Notes under the pieces: model-generated
Told to the model about the DNA's origin: nothing
Database searches by the model: none
Seen by the model: the letters and a program-made list of their open reading frames with translations, nothing else
Source of the DNA: Paracoccaceae bacterium
Lineage (GTDB): Bacteria; Pseudomonadota; Alphaproteobacteria; Rhodobacterales; Rhodobacteraceae
NCBI GenBank assembly: GCA_033344815.1
Contig: JAWPMR010000001.1
Location: forward strand, 3,272,136 to 3,336,135
Length of the DNA: 64,000 nucleotides
Reading direction: 5' to 3'
Program-made: the position numbers and the translations under genes
In this document: positions 32,542 through 41,344 of the stretch, one piece after another
How positions within the stretch are numbered: position 1 is the first letter of the stretch
How the letters are laid out: each line of letters begins with the position of its first letter

Positions 32542-33854
32542 CAGGGATCCCTTTCCGAAAGGCTGACAGAGGTGCCGCCGCCGGGGCTGTCGCCGGAGCG
32601 CAGGGCATGGGTGGCGGCGGTCGCGCCATGGTGAAGGGTTTGTGCGCGACCCATGCGGGCTGCCCAAGCGGGCGGGCTGGACGCAGGTGCTGGGGCGGTG
32701 GGACTACCGCCGCCGGTGATCGCACCGCCGCTGGCCGCAACCGCCGCCCGTGCCCCGCCTTGGGCGCTGTCGCTCAAGGCTGACGCGGCCCGGCGCAAGG
32801 GGCTGGCGGCGACACCGGCTCCAGCCCGCGCGATACCACCGACCCCAGACGCAACGCCTGCAGCTCCGGTTCGTCCGGCTGACCCGAGACTGTAGGCGGC
32901 AGAGGCCCCGCCGACCGTTGCAGCTCCGCCGCGTGCTCCGGCAACGACACCACGTCCAGCAGCACTGGCCGCCATGCCCGTTCCGGCCATCCCGACGGCG
33001 GTGACGCCGCCTGCGACGAGGCCAGTGCCCACGGCTGCTCCCATGCTGAGTTGAGGCCCGCCCGAGATCAGCCCGTTGGCGATGCCGGGCCCAAAGATGC
33101 CGAGGCCGAGCAGCGAGAGAGCCGCCAGCACGATGGCCATAGCCTCTTCGATATTGGGCTGATCGCCGCCGAACCCGGCGGTGAACTCACCGAAAAGGCT
33201 CGATCCAATCCCGATGATGACAGCGAGCACCAGCACCTTGACGCCGGAGGAGACGACATTGCCGAGAACGCGCTCGGCCAGAAACGCCGTCTTGCCGAAA
33301 AGGCCGAAAGGGATCAGCACGAAACCGGCAAGGGTTGTCAGCTTGAACTCGATCAGGGTGATGAAAAGCTGGACCGAGAGGATGAAGAAGGCCAGAAGCA
33401 CCATCGCCCAGGCAAACATCAGCACGATGATCTGAATGAAGTTCTCGAAGAAGCTGACATAGCCCATCAGGTCGGAGATCGAAGCGAGGATCGGGCGCCC
33501 GGCATCAAGCCCAACCTGGGCGACGCGCCCGGGGCGCATAAGATCGGTGGCGCTGAACCCGGTGCCACTGGCCTGCAGGCCGAGCCCGGCGAAGCTCTCA
33601 AAAACGATGCGGGCCAGCGCGTTCCAGTTTGAGATGATATAGGCGAAGGCACCCACAAAGAGGGTCTTCTTGATCAGCCGCGCGAGGATGTCGTCATCCG
33701 CACCCCAGGCCCAGAAGAGGGCGGCCAACGTGACGTCGATGACGATCAGCGTTGTGGCAAGGAAGGCAACCTCGCCGCCCAGAAGGCCGAACCCACTGTC
33801 GATGTAGCTGGTGAAGACCTCGAGGAAGCGGTCGATGACGCCGGTGCCACCCAT
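32541..33854 (-). CDS. trbL: TrbL inner-membrane channel protein, operon 2
   Basis: 437 residues, starting MGGTGVIDRFLEVFTSYIDS, with an N-terminal polytopic membrane domain and an Ala/Gly/Ser-rich tail. The membrane part is strongly similar to the operon 1 copy; the tail differs in composition and length. It is four bases downstream of the trbK-like gene. Confidence 0.93.
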   Translation of the reverse strand: MGGTGVIDRFLEVFTSYIDSGFGLLGGEVAFLATTLIVIDVTLAALFWAWGADDDILARLIKKTLFVGAFAYIISNWNALARIVFESFAGLGLQASGTGFSATDLMRPGRVAQVGLDAGRPILASISDLMGYVSFFENFIQIIVLMFAWAMVLLAFFILSVQLFITLIEFKLTTLAGFVLIPFGLFGKTAFLAERVLGNVVSSGVKVLVLAVIIGIGSSLFGEFTAGFGGDQPNIEEAMAIVLAALSLLGLGIFGPGIANGLISGGPQLSMGAAVGTGLVAGGVTAVGMAGTGMAASAAGRGVVAGARGGAATVGGASAAYSLGSAGRTGAAGVASGVGGIARAGAGVAASPLRRAASALSDSAQGGARAAVAASGGAITGGGSPTAPAPASSPPAWAARMGRAQTLHHGATAATHALRSGDSPGGGTSVSLSERDP

Positions 33855-33858
33855 TGGT

Positions 33859-34128
33859 TCACTCCTCCGGGTCTGGGGAAAGTGCCGGGTTCAGGAAACG
33901 GCGGCGAGTCTCGGACCAAGTGGCGGCGCAATCTTCGTCTTCTAAAGCGGCATCACCAAGCGACTGACATCGGCGCAGTTCTACCGTCAGGGGATCAGAG
34001 CTGTCCGTGAAGTTGGGCACAGATCGGACGTCGATCACGTCCTCACGGGCGATCTCAAGCAATGCGCCGAGGACCGCCATGAAAGCGATAACGCCAATGC
34101 CTAATCTGAGGAGGAACGCGCCTTTCAT
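33859..34128 (-). CDS. trbK: TrbK-like entry-exclusion protein, operon 2
   Basis: 89 residues with an N-terminal membrane segment (LGIGVIAFMAVLGALL) and two cysteines in RRCQSLGD and EDCAATWSETRRRF, matching the operon 1 copy in pattern but little else. Exclusion specificity often lies in such proteins, so the divergence between copies could matter for compatibility. Confidence 0.78.
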   Translation of the reverse strand: MKGAFLLRLGIGVIAFMAVLGALLEIAREDVIDVRSVPNFTDSSDPLTVELRRCQSLGDAALEDEDCAATWSETRRRFLNPALSPDPEE

Positions 34129-34136
34129 CTCCCGTC

Positions 34137-34904
34137 TCAGTTCTGAAACATCTGGGCATTACCCGGCTGATAGCCGGTGCCGGGTTCCAGAAACCGCCGC
34201 CGTTGCTCTCGTGCTTGCTCCTGTGCCGCGGCCATTTGCGCCGCTTCCAGGTTCTGCGCACGACCCTGTGCCGCCATCAGTGCTGTCAGGTCCGAAATCT
34301 GCTGTGATTGCAGGGCGAGCAACTGATTGCCAGCTTGTGTCGCCTGCAACGCGCCGGTCGCGCCCTGGCTTTCGCCAATCAGTGCCGACATCTGGGCGCG
34401 GTTGGTGTCCAGATTGCCGACAACACCGGCCTGCACCCGCATCGCGTCCTGCAATCCACCAACAGTGGTCTGCCAACGCTCACGGGCCCCGTCGACGAGC
34501 GCTTGATCACTGGCCGTGAGCGAGGCCGGGCCGTAATCGGTCTGAAATGCCTGATCGATCGCCTGCACGTCATAGGCGATGCGCTGTGCTTCGCCCAGAA
34601 GCTGTTGCGTGCGCTGCACTGATTGCTGCAGGTCCTGCAGCGCCGAATAGGGCAGGCTTGTGAGGTTGCGTGCCTGATTGATCAGCATCTGCGCTTCGTT
34701 CTGCAGCGAGGTGATTTGGTTGTTGATCTGTTCGAGCGCGCGGGCGGCGGAGACGATATTCTCGGCATGATTCTGCGGATCGTAGACGATGCGCCCAAAG
34801 CCGCCGAAGAATGCATGGGCAGGTGTGGCGGTGAGTGTCGCTGTTGCGGGAACTGCGAGCAGCAGCGCTGTTGCGATGCGGAGCGTGAGGTTCTTGGTGG
34901 TCAT
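34137..34904 (-). CDS. trbJ: TrbJ-type conjugal transfer protein, operon 2
   Basis: 255 residues with a signal peptide ending near PAHA, then FFGGFGRIVYDPQNHAENI. The body is Gln/Asn/Ala-rich and helical. The start overlaps trbE by four bases. It mirrors 2435-3220. Confidence 0.93.
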   Translation of the reverse strand: MTTKNLTLRIATALLLAVPATATLTATPAHAFFGGFGRIVYDPQNHAENIVSAARALEQINNQITSLQNEAQMLINQARNLTSLPYSALQDLQQSVQRTQQLLGEAQRIAYDVQAIDQAFQTDYGPASLTASDQALVDGARERWQTTVGGLQDAMRVQAGVVGNLDTNRAQMSALIGESQGATGALQATQAGNQLLALQSQQISDLTALMAAQGRAQNLEAAQMAAAQEQAREQRRRFLEPGTGYQPGNAQMFQN

Positions 34905-37423
34905 GGGGAAGTCTCCTGTTGGGTGAGGGGTGTGGGACTCAGCTGTGGGTCATTGGCGTTTGTTTCTTCGGTATTCGAAGCTGGTAGCACGGGTGACAGA
35001 TTGGTCAGGCTGGGAAGCAGATCGACCGCCCAATCCGCGCCGCGTTCGCGTAGCCAAGCCGAGACGAAACCGTCGCGCCCGTATTCGGCGAGAATGCGGG
35101 AGATCGCAGTCTGGTCGGATTTGGACGAGGTGGCGGTGAAGGCGAGGGCAATCTCGCCCAGACCGAGGTCGAAAAGCCGGTTGCCTCGGCGCGACTGGCA
35201 ATAATAGTCGCGCTTGGGCGTGGCCCGGGCGAGGATGTCGATCTGCCGGTCGTTCAAGCCGAAGCGGCGATAGATATCGGCGATCTGTGGCTCGAGGGCG
35301 CGTTCGTTCGGCAAGAACAGCCGGGTCGGGCAGCTCTCGATGATCGCGGGCGCGATGGCCGAGCCGTCGATATCCGCCAATGACTGGGTCGCGAACACGA
35401 CGCTGGCGTTCTTTTTGCGCAGGGTCTTCAACCATTCGCGCAACTGCCCGGCGAAACCTGTGTCATCCAACGCTAGCCAGCCTTCGTCGATGATCAGCAG
35501 AGTTGGCGAGCCGTCGAGGCGGGCTTCGATCCGGTGGAAGAGATAGGCCAGCACGGCAGGGGCAGCGCCTGTGCCGATCAGCCCTTCCGTCTCGAAAGCT
35601 TGGACAGTGGCGGTGCCGAGCCGCTCGACCTCGGCATCCAGCAAATGACCGAAGGGGCCGCCAATACAATAGGGCTGCAGGGCGCGTTTGAGGTCTTGGG
35701 ATTGCAGTAGCACTGAAAGACCCGTCAGGGTCCGCTCGACCATCGGCGCGGAGGCCAGAGACGATAGTGCAGACCAAAGGTGATCTTTGACATCCGGCGT
35801 GACGGTTACGCCTTCACGCGCAAGGATGCTGCCGATCCAATCAGCAGCCCAGTTGCGGGTTGCGGATTCATGAATGCGGGCGAGGGGCTGTAGGGCCACG
35901 GGGTCCGACGCATCGTCGGACAACGCACCGCCCAGATCGTGCCAGTCACCGCCCATGGCAAGCGCTGCGGCCCGGATCGATCCGCCGAAATCGAAGGTGA
36001 AGACCTGTGCACCCGCGTAGCGCCGAAATTGCAAGGCCATCAGGGCCAGCAGCACGGACTTTCCAGCGCCAGTTGGCCCGATGACCAATGTGTGCCCAAC
36101 ATCGCCGACATGCAGGGACAACCGGAACGGGGTCGAGCCTTCGGTCTGGCCGAAGAGCAGCGGAGGGGCCGCGAAATGATCATCTTGTTCCGGTCCCGCC
36201 CAGACGGCTGATAGTGGAATCATATGGGCGAGGTTGAGTGTCGAGACTGGCGGCTGGCGGACATTGGCGTAGACATGGCCGGGGAGAGAGCCGAGCCATG
36301 CTTCGACGGCATTGGTGGTCTCAGCGATGCAGGTGAAATCCCGGCCTTGAATGACCTTCTCGGCAAGTCGCAGTTTTTCGTTGGCAATGTGGGCATCCGT
36401 GTCCCAGACTGCTACGGTCGCGGTGACATAGGCTTCGCCGATCAGATCGGATCCAAGCTCCTGCAAAGCGGCATCGGCATCCATTGCCTTGTTGTGGGCA
36501 TCCGTATCGAGAAGGGCTGACGTCTCATTCGTCATAATCTCCTTGAGGACGGCCGCGATGGATTTGCGCTTGGCAAACCATTGCCGACGTATCTTGGCGA
36601 GGAGCCGCGTCGCATCGGTCTTGTCGAGCATGATCGCCCGCGTTGACCAGCGATAGGGAAAGGCGAGCCGGTTGAGATCGTCGAGAATGCCGGGCGTGGT
36701 CGCACTCGGGAAGCCGGTGATCGTGAGGATGCGCAGATGTGCGTTCCCCATCATCGGCTCAAGTCCCGCCGTCAGTGGCTGATCGGCGAGCAGCGCATCG
36801 AGATGCATCGGTACTTCGGGCACGCGGACGCGCTGCACTTTGGTCGAGATCGTCGCATGTAGGTAGGTCAGAGTATCGGCATCATCGAGCCAGATACTCT
36901 CCGGCATGAACCCCTCAAGAAGTTGCAGCACGCGATCGGTCCGGTCGACAAAGCCGGCCAGCGTCTCGCGGGCGTTGGCCCCGCTCTCGCGATCGCGTCC
37001 TTCGTACAAGAACCGTTCCGCACGTGCGGCCTCCTCGGCGGGCGGTAGATACAGCAGCGACAGGAAATACCGCGACTCGAAATGCGCGCCTTCCTCTTCG
37101 AACTGCGCCTTGCGCTCGGCGTCGACCAAAGCCGACGCCGCGTCTGGAAACTGGCTGTCGGGATAGGAGAGGGCGGGCACGCGCTGCGCTTCGACGAAGA
37201 CTGCCCAGCCAGAGCCGAGCCGTCGCAACGCATTGTTGATCCGGCCCGCGACGGCGACCAGTTCAGCAGGCACGGCACTGTCGAGATCCGGACCACGAAA
37301 GCGTGCGGTGCGTTGGAGGGAGCCATCCTTGTTCAGGATCACGCCTTGGCCGACAAGCGCCGCCCAAGGCAGAAAATCGGCCAGATGGGAAGATTTGCGG
37401 CGATATTCGGCGAGGTTCATCAT
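34901..37423 (-). CDS. trbE: TrbE-type conjugation ATPase (VirB4 family), operon 2
   Basis: 840 residues, complete. Starts with adjacent ATG codons (MMNLAEYRRKSSHLADFLPW; the second is at 37418-37420) behind GGAG. Walker A GPTGAGKS (about residue 448-456) and Walker B LLIIDEGW are intact, with an arginine-finger-like segment ATQSLADID following. It gives the full N-terminus missing from the operon 1 copy. Confidence 0.95.
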   Translation of the reverse strand: MMNLAEYRRKSSHLADFLPWAALVGQGVILNKDGSLQRTARFRGPDLDSAVPAELVAVAGRINNALRRLGSGWAVFVEAQRVPALSYPDSQFPDAASALVDAERKAQFEEEGAHFESRYFLSLLYLPPAEEAARAERFLYEGRDRESGANARETLAGFVDRTDRVLQLLEGFMPESIWLDDADTLTYLHATISTKVQRVRVPEVPMHLDALLADQPLTAGLEPMMGNAHLRILTITGFPSATTPGILDDLNRLAFPYRWSTRAIMLDKTDATRLLAKIRRQWFAKRKSIAAVLKEIMTNETSALLDTDAHNKAMDADAALQELGSDLIGEAYVTATVAVWDTDAHIANEKLRLAEKVIQGRDFTCIAETTNAVEAWLGSLPGHVYANVRQPPVSTLNLAHMIPLSAVWAGPEQDDHFAAPPLLFGQTEGSTPFRLSLHVGDVGHTLVIGPTGAGKSVLLALMALQFRRYAGAQVFTFDFGGSIRAAALAMGGDWHDLGGALSDDASDPVALQPLARIHESATRNWAADWIGSILAREGVTVTPDVKDHLWSALSSLASAPMVERTLTGLSVLLQSQDLKRALQPYCIGGPFGHLLDAEVERLGTATVQAFETEGLIGTGAAPAVLAYLFHRIEARLDGSPTLLIIDEGWLALDDTGFAGQLREWLKTLRKKNASVVFATQSLADIDGSAIAPAIIESCPTRLFLPNERALEPQIADIYRRFGLNDRQIDILARATPKRDYYCQSRRGNRLFDLGLGEIALAFTATSSKSDQTAISRILAEYGRDGFVSAWLRERGADWAVDLLPSLTNLSPVLPASNTEETNANDPQLSPTPLTQQETSP

Positions 37424-37426
37424 CGC

Positions 37427-37696
37427 TCACACTCCGAGATGGCCGGGAATGCGCAGATGGCGGCGCACCACGTCGACGAAGAGAGGATCGCGTTTCGCCG
37501 CCCAGACCGCGGCGAGATGGCCCGCGATCCAGATCAGCAGACCGACCAGCCAGAGTTGCAGCCCAAGCCCGATGGCGGCCGCAAGTGTGCCAATTAGAAT
37601 GGCGATCGAGCGCGGCGCGCCAGCCAGCAAGATGGGTTCGGTCAGCGCCTGATGGACCGGGATGACGAAGCCGGGGATGGTGTCAGGATCGAACAT
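37427..37696 (-). CDS. trbD: TrbD (VirB3-like) inner-membrane protein
   Basis: 89 residues with a basic-flanked hydrophobic hairpin (SIAILIGTLAAAIGLGLQLW and LVGLLIWIAGHLAAVWA), the usual form of VirB3-like TrbD, which works with TrbE at the inner membrane. It lies between trbC (one base overlap) and trbE. Confidence 0.9.
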   Translation of the reverse strand: MFDPDTIPGFVIPVHQALTEPILLAGAPRSIAILIGTLAAAIGLGLQLWLVGLLIWIAGHLAAVWAAKRDPLFVDVVRRHLRIPGHLGV

Positions 37697-38031
37697 CAGA
37701 TCACCGCCCCGCCACCGAAGGAGAAGAATGAAAGGAAGAAGCTCGATGCCGCAAAGGCGATGGAGATGCCGAAGACGATTTGGATCAGCCGCCGCGCGCC
37801 ACCCGAGCTGTCGCCGAAGGCGAGGGTCAGCCCGGTGATGATGATGATCATCACCGCGATGATCTTGGCGACTGGACCTTCGATGGACTCAAGGATTGCC
37901 TGTAGCGGCGCCTCCCAAGGCATCGACGAGCCTGCTGCGCGGGCGGGGGTGGCCATGCTCAGCGAGACGAAAGCGGAAATGCAAAGGGCGTCGACCGCCC
38001 GGCGGCTTGTTAGAAAGCTGTTGGACATCAA
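37696..38031 (-). CDS. trbC: TrbC prepilin (VirB2-like)
   Basis: 111 residues. A signal peptide ends near PARAAGSS, followed by two hydrophobic helices (IIAVMIIIITGLTLAFG and IVFGISIAFAASSFFLSFF), as in the TrbC/VirB2 pilin subunit. Whether it is cyclised like RP4 TrbC cannot be read from sequence. It overlaps trbB by four bases. Confidence 0.9.
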   Translation of the reverse strand: MMSNSFLTSRRAVDALCISAFVSLSMATPARAAGSSMPWEAPLQAILESIEGPVAKIIAVMIIIITGLTLAFGDSSGGARRLIQIVFGISIAFAASSFFLSFFSFGGGAVI

Positions 38032-39008
38032 AGGGATCCTTTGCTGGTGTCGGTTGCGGGGGAGAGACGATAGTCACCGGTCGAATCGATCCTTTCGACG
38101 TTCGCCAGTTCAGTGAGGCGGCGCACGAAACCGCGCCCCGATATGACTGCGACGAGGTCAATCGTTTCGGCGATCAGTGCGCGCGGGACGGTGACCACGG
38201 CTTCCTGGATGAGTTGCTCCATGCGACGCAGCGCGCCAAGAGCGGTCCCGGCATGGATTGTGCCGATACCGCCGGGGTGACCCGTGCCCCAGGCCTTGAG
38301 GAGATCGAGCGCCTCTGGGCCACGGACCTCGCCAATGGGGATGCGGTCAGGTCGTAGGCGCAAAGATGAGCGGACGAGATCGGAGAGCGAAGCCACATTG
38401 TCCTTGGTGCGCAGCGCCACGAGGTTTGGCGCAGCACATTGCAACTCGCGTGTGTCCTCAATTAGGACGACGCGGTCTTCCGTTTTGGCAACTTCGGCGA
38501 GGAGTGCATTGGTGAGCGTTGTCTTACCGGTGGAGGTGCCGCCTGCGACAAGAATGTTGCGACGGTCGGCGACCGCGACGCTCAGGGTTTCTGCCTGTGC
38601 TTGGGTCATTATGCCTGCGGTCACGTAATCTCCAAGCGTGAAGACAGCCACGGCCGGCTTGCGTATTGCGAAGGTGGGTGCTGCAACAACTGGCGGGAGC
38701 AGCCCCTCGAACCGTTCTCCTGTCTCGGGTAGCTCGGCGGACACGCGTGGCGCACCCGTATGAACTTCGACGCTGACATGATGGGCGACCAAGCGAATGA
38801 TGCGTTCTCCATCCGCATGGGAAACGCAGTGATCGGTCGGGCGAAGACCTTCGGACAAACGATCAATCCAGAGCCGTCCATCAGGATTGAGCATGACCTC
38901 GACGACTTGTGCATCATCAAGATATCCTGCGATAGAAGGTCCAAGCGCAGTGCGCAGCATGCGGCTGCCGCGTGAAACTGCCTCTGAGTGTTGATGTGCC
39001 GCGGTCAT
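38028..39008 (-). CDS. trbB: TrbB traffic ATPase (VirB11-like)
   Basis: The start is ATG 39006-39008 ([11 protein letters not shown]) behind AAAGGGA; an in-frame ATG at 39033-39035 adds nine residues without better support. The protein has [15 protein letters not shown], Walker [14 protein letters not shown], then [10 protein letters not shown] and [19 protein letters not shown] typical of VirB11 ATPases. It is the first trb gene here: the usual traG/copG genes upstream are absent, replaced by a rearranged region. Confidence 0.94.
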   Translation of the reverse strand: MTAAHQHSEAVSRGSRMLRTALGPSIAGYLDDAQVVEVMLNPDGRLWIDRLSEGLRPTDHCVSHADGERIIRLVAHHVSVEVHTGAPRVSAELPETGERFEGLLPPVVAAPTFAIRKPAVAVFTLGDYVTAGIMTQAQAETLSVAVADRRNILVAGGTSTGKTTLTNALLAEVAKTEDRVVLIEDTRELQCAAPNLVALRTKDNVASLSDLVRSSLRLRPDRIPIGEVRGPEALDLLKAWGTGHPGGIGTIHAGTALGALRRMEQLIQEAVVTVPRALIAETIDLVAVISGRGFVRRLTELANVERIDSTGDYRLSPATDTSKGSL

Positions 39009-39494
39009 GAGCGTCCCTTTTCTGCGGGGCGACACATGACGGCCCGGGTTGTGGGGACGATCAAGAAGACTGGAAAGGGATGTTTCGCAACAGCTTCAAG
39101 GGTGTAGAAGTGCCTTGGCGTGGAAAGACAGGGAAACGGCGGTGTGGTGTTCGGAAACAGGGTTTACCAATTGATGCAATCCAACTGCGAGAAACCACAT
39201 TGCGGGTAAAACCCAAGTGGCTTCGCAGTTACATGGGTGCACCATCGGCGTCGTGGTCTATGCCATCAATGATGGATGGAAGTGATTCAGTATGAGTTTC
39301 AGTGACTTGCGTGCCTACGTGTGCAGCTCATGTTCTTCTTTCAATCGTACGTTCACGTGCTGCGTCCAACTGTTTTCGGAGGCTTGGCGAGCGTGACCCT
39401 TGGGCATACCACCCCGTGGCACCGCATCCCTCAACGCTTAGCCCTGCATAGGCGCCAAAGCGCGCGATTTCTGTGAACGTCAACACGCCCTAGC
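39009..39494. other. Gene-poor scar upstream of trbB
   Basis: No gene supported. A 71-codon plus-strand frame at 39080-39295 shows no family resemblance. The 39274-39365 segment repeats 14387-14478. Confidence 0.4.
39274..39365. repeat. Dispersed intergenic repeat, copy B
   Basis: Resembles 14387-14478 (shared CAGTGACTTGCGTG / CAGTGGCTTGCGTG, GCAGCT, ATGTTC, GCTGCGTC). Confidence 0.4.
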
Positions 39495-39566
39495 TCAGGA
39501 CGTATTCTTTCCTTTAATCCCGGCCATCATGCGGGAGCGGGCCTCGGCATCGACGATATCCACCAT
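39495..39566 (-). pseudogene. vsr: Truncated vsr (very short patch repair endonuclease) start
   Basis: A 23-codon frame (ATG 39564-39566, AAAGG upstream) reads MVDIVDAEARSRMMAGIKGK then NTS and stop. This is the recognisable N-terminus of Vsr (typically MADIVDP..RSRMM..I.GKDTKPE), the endonuclease that nicks T:G mismatches next to cytosine methylation sites. The catalytic domain is entirely missing, and no partner DNA methyltransferase is present, so it is a remnant. Confidence 0.8.
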
Positions 39567-39776
39567 CACCTTTCTTGGCCTCTGGCCCGCGGATATCTTG
39601 GTCGCACGAAGACATCTTCTGATCTCCAAACAAGCAGATGGGCAGTGTCCCCAATGGTGGTGTAGGAGGAAGCGCGCGGAGCCTCCGGCGTAGCGCAGCC
39701 CGCGGCCGCGGGTGACGCTGGCGGTCACCGCCGATCTTCGGAAAAGGTTCGGTTTGCGAGACCTGAAACCTAAAAC
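39567..39776. other. Non-coding stretch left of IS6-family element
   Basis: No gene supported between the vsr remnant and the insertion element. Confidence 0.4.
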
Positions 39777-40601
39777 GGCTCTGTTGCGTTACGTTCTTGA
39801 AGTACGACGTTGCTCGTAGCTTTGACAGGGGAATTCACGTGCAGCGTCCAGATCCGTTCAAACAACACCGTTTTCCGAAAGATGTGATCCTGTTGGCTGT
39901 CCGCTGGTACTGTCGATACCCGTTGTCCTATCGTGGCGTGCGAGATCTTTTGGCCGAACGAGGGATCACAGTTGATGCGGCGACGATCTATCGGTGGGTC
40001 CAGAAGTTTGGGCCTGAAATTCGCAAGCGCGCTTTCGGGCGACATCGCTCGTGGCTCGGGCTGCAATGGCACGTGGATGAAGCCTAGTTGCGAGTGAACG
40101 GCCGTTGGTGCTATTTGTGGCGCGCAGTCGCTCAGCGCGGCCAGTTGATCGATTTTCGACTTACCGCCCGCCGAAACGCCAGCGCAGCAAGGGCGTTCAT
40201 GCGCCAGGCAAGAGAGACGGCACGGTGCTACGACCCCCTGACAATCGTCACGGACAAGGCACACAGCTATGCAAAGGTGATAGAGGAAATGAATTTCGGC
40301 AATGGGCCAGGCGACAGGATTCGGCACGTCGACCGAAAATATCTCAACAACCGGATCGAAGCAGACCATGCTGCGCTGAAACAGCTCCTGAGGCCGAAAC
40401 GAAGTTTTCGAAAACTCACCGCGGCCAAGAACACGCTGAAAGGCATCGAGACCCATCGCGCTATCAAGAAAGGCCACTTCGCGAACAATAAGGCTGGTGT
40501 CTTGAATGAGATCGCCTTCGTGGCAAACCTGTTCGATGCGGCCGCATAATATGCAACAAGCTTGGCCTATCCGGCTCTACGCAGGCTAACGCAACAGAGC
40601 C
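39777..40601 (+). mobile_element. IS6-family insertion sequence
   Basis: The element is 825 bases with perfect 15-base terminal inverted repeats: GGCTCTGTTGCGTTA at 39777-39791 and its reverse complement at 40587-40601. The GGCTCTGTTGC start is the IS6-family hallmark. The eight bases flanking each end (39769-39776 and 40602-40609) do not match, so no target duplication remains; this suggests adjacent deletion or cointegrate resolution. The transposase has an internal stop. Confidence 0.92.
39797..40549 (+). pseudogene. IS6-family transposase with internal amber codon
   Basis: Opening at TTG 39797 the frame encodes the N-terminal helix-turn-helix (DVILLAVRWYCRYPLSYRGV) and WHVDEA, then meets TAG (40085-40087) where relatives read DETYI, before continuing VNGRWCYLWRAVAQRG ... 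IVTDKAHSY ... HVDRKYLNNRIEADHAALK to 40549. The DDE residues Asp of VDE, Asp of TDKA and Glu of NRIEADH are all present, so a single nonsense change breaks an otherwise intact enzyme. Confidence 0.9.
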
Positions 40602-40603
40602 AG

Positions 40604-40678
40604 TGGTGCACAGCGGCTGCGGCTCTGAGCGACCCAGCGTTGGAGGCGCAGTTGAAACGGCTGTCGGCTGAGGCGTGA
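40604..40678 (+). pseudogene. Truncated 3' end of an unknown gene at IS junction
   Basis: The frame from 40604 to TGA 40676-40678 reads WCTAAAALSDPALEAQLKRL then SAEA and stop, ending with a plausible helical C-terminus and the GC-rich codon use of the T6SS region. It starts right at the IS edge, so an upstream gene was cut. Family cannot be named. Confidence 0.4.
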
Positions 40679-40691
40679 GGCCCTTGGGCCG

Positions 40692-41204
40692 TCAGAGCGC
40701 CATCTGGATCTCGACCCGGCGGTTGCGGTCGCCGCGGGGGTTTTCCGGCTCCAGCAGGTGGCGTTCGCCCACGCCGACGGCCTGAAGCTGGGTTTCCTCA
40801 ACCCCGCATTCTCCCGTTAGATGGGCCACCACGGCAGACGCGCGCTGCTCGGAGAGGGCTTTGTTGTAAGCCTCGGCCCCGGCGGCGTCGGTGTGACCGA
40901 TGATGTTGATATTGGCGCCGCTGGTCGCATTGATCGCGGTGCAGAGTTCAGCCAGATCGGCGATTTCACTCTCAAGGATATCGGCCGAATCAAAGGCGAA
41001 CTGGATACGCAACTGGACCTGATCCTCGACAGGCATGGTACGATAGCCGTCGTCGGCGGTCTCGGTGGGGTAAAACTCGACCCCCTTGGCAAGGCCCAAG
41101 GCCTGCCGTTCAAGGCGCGCAAGAATCTCTTCTGCGGTCATGTCCTGGGCAAGTGCACCCGTGGGCAGGGCAAGGAGGGCGGACAGGATCAATGGTCTCA
41201 GCAT
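40692..41204 (-). CDS. Small OmpA-domain protein
   Basis: 170 residues from ATG 41202-41204 with GGAGA upstream. A signal peptide ends near ALPTGALAQ, followed by an OmpA-like peptidoglycan-binding domain with IIGHTDAAGAEAYNKALSEQ and RGDRNRRVEIQ. Likely a periplasmic cell-wall anchor. It is divergent from the PP2C gene (141 bases between starts) and sits at the edge of the T6SS block. Confidence 0.82.
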   Translation of the reverse strand: MLRPLILSALLALPTGALAQDMTAEEILARLERQALGLAKGVEFYPTETADDGYRTMPVEDQVQLRIQFAFDSADILESEIADLAELCTAINATSGANINIIGHTDAAGAEAYNKALSEQRASAVVAHLTGECGVEETQLQAVGVGERHLLEPENPRGDRNRRVEIQMAL

Positions 41205-41344
41205 GGGGCATCTCCGGTGCGTGTAACGCATAAGAGAATGATACAAAGATGACGCAGATCCGGCAATAAAAACCGTGGCCCGAACACGGCAATATCATTT
41301 CACTCGGAAATTTGGCACACTGCCGATGCGGCAGGGGAGGAGTG

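Noticed and set aside
39080-39295. 71-codon plus-strand frame
   Set aside because: No family resemblance and it lies in a repeat-containing scar.
39769-40609. Eight-base target duplication around the IS6 element
   Set aside because: The flanking octamers are different.
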